DNA from: CAZHOV01 sp964534315 | GTDB taxonomy: Bacteria > Bacteroidota > Bacteroidia > Chitinophagales > Saprospiraceae | DNA length: 12,982 nt | Assembly (NCBI GenBank): GCA_964534315.1 | Contig: CAZHOV010000162.1 | Span: forward strand, 1-12,982 | Direction: 5' to 3' | Shown here: one piece after another, positions 12,905-12,982 of the stretch | Layout of the letters: each line of letters opens with the position of its first letter | Position numbering within the stretch: position 1 is the first letter of the stretch | Program-made: the position numbers and the translations under genes | Notes under the pieces: generated by a model | What the model was told of the DNA's origin: nothing | The model's database searches: none | The model's input: the letters and a program-made list of their open reading frames with translations, nothing else

Positions 12905-12973
12905 GTCTGGTAGTTCAGCTGGTTAGAATATCCCGAAAGCATTCGGGAGGGTCGCCGGTTCGAAAGCTCGGAC
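12905..12973 (+). pseudogene. Degenerate tRNA-like sequence
   Basis: The 5' half reads as a tRNA: acceptor strand GTCTGG (12905-12910), TA, D-arm GTTC...GAAT with AGCTGGTTA in the loop (12913-12929), much like Bacteroidota tRNA-Asp. The 3' end has GCCGG-TTCGAAA and TCGGAC, the latter pairing with GTCTGG (two wobbles). The anticodon arm is a 6-bp palindrome TCCCGA/TCGGGA with a 6-nt loop AAGCAT and no U33, so no normal anticodon can be read. The T-stem 3' strand is only GC before TCGGAC, as if 3 nt were lost. I read it as a tRNA-derived pseudogene or repeat, not a working tRNA. Confidence 0.5.
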
Positions 12974-12982
12974 ATCTTGAAA

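Overview
The window looks like chromosomal DNA of a Bacteroidota bacterium, probably near the Saprospiria (Lewinella-like). The reasons are a surface protein ending in an IPTM-SQW variant of the IPTL-CTERM tail, several TAnnTTTG promoter boxes of the Bacteroidota type, a DUF6913-like protein beside dapA, and A/T-rich leaders without clear Shine-Dalgarno sites. The species assignment is inference. The last part contains an assembly gap of 100 Ns.

Layout. At 1-303 is the 3' end of an exported protein gene on the plus strand, followed by an intrinsic terminator. From about 549 to 3111 lies a minus-strand accessory stretch: an orphan coding remnant, an HNH endonuclease overlapping a ribbon-helix-helix-like partner, and a Fic AMP-transferase whose promoter is covered by a 15+15 bp perfect inverted repeat. 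From 7929 down to 3554 is a minus-strand trkA-trkH-mnmE cluster: the two subunits of a K+ uptake system and a tRNA-modifying GTPase whose family is K+-activated. A low-molecular-weight phosphatase gene (8045-8500) diverges from trkA. From 12495 down to 8752 is a second minus-strand cluster: accA, a DUF6913-like gene, dapA and an unrecognised membrane protein. Upstream of accA, a plus-strand promoter points into an octamer repeat array, the gap, and a degenerate tRNA-like sequence.

The most striking feature is in the intergenic DNA. Nearly every gap between genes holds short-period tandem repeats, with period 7 at 288-322, 1636-1684, 8482-8516 and 8723-8750, and period 8 at 1822-1869, 3427-3526, 4955-5050 and 12689-12858. 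The units differ from place to place. Many arrays begin at or just after a stop codon, and two contain the stop codon. A 59-nt palindromic element occurs twice (1712 and 3327), each time next to an octamer array of the same consensus beyond the 3' end of a minus-strand gene. Large inverted repeats also separate trkA from trkH and trkH from mnmE. No previously unknown enzyme system is evident. The repeat pattern, the Fic operator, the RHH-HNH pair and the Trk-MnmE linkage are the points most worth following up.
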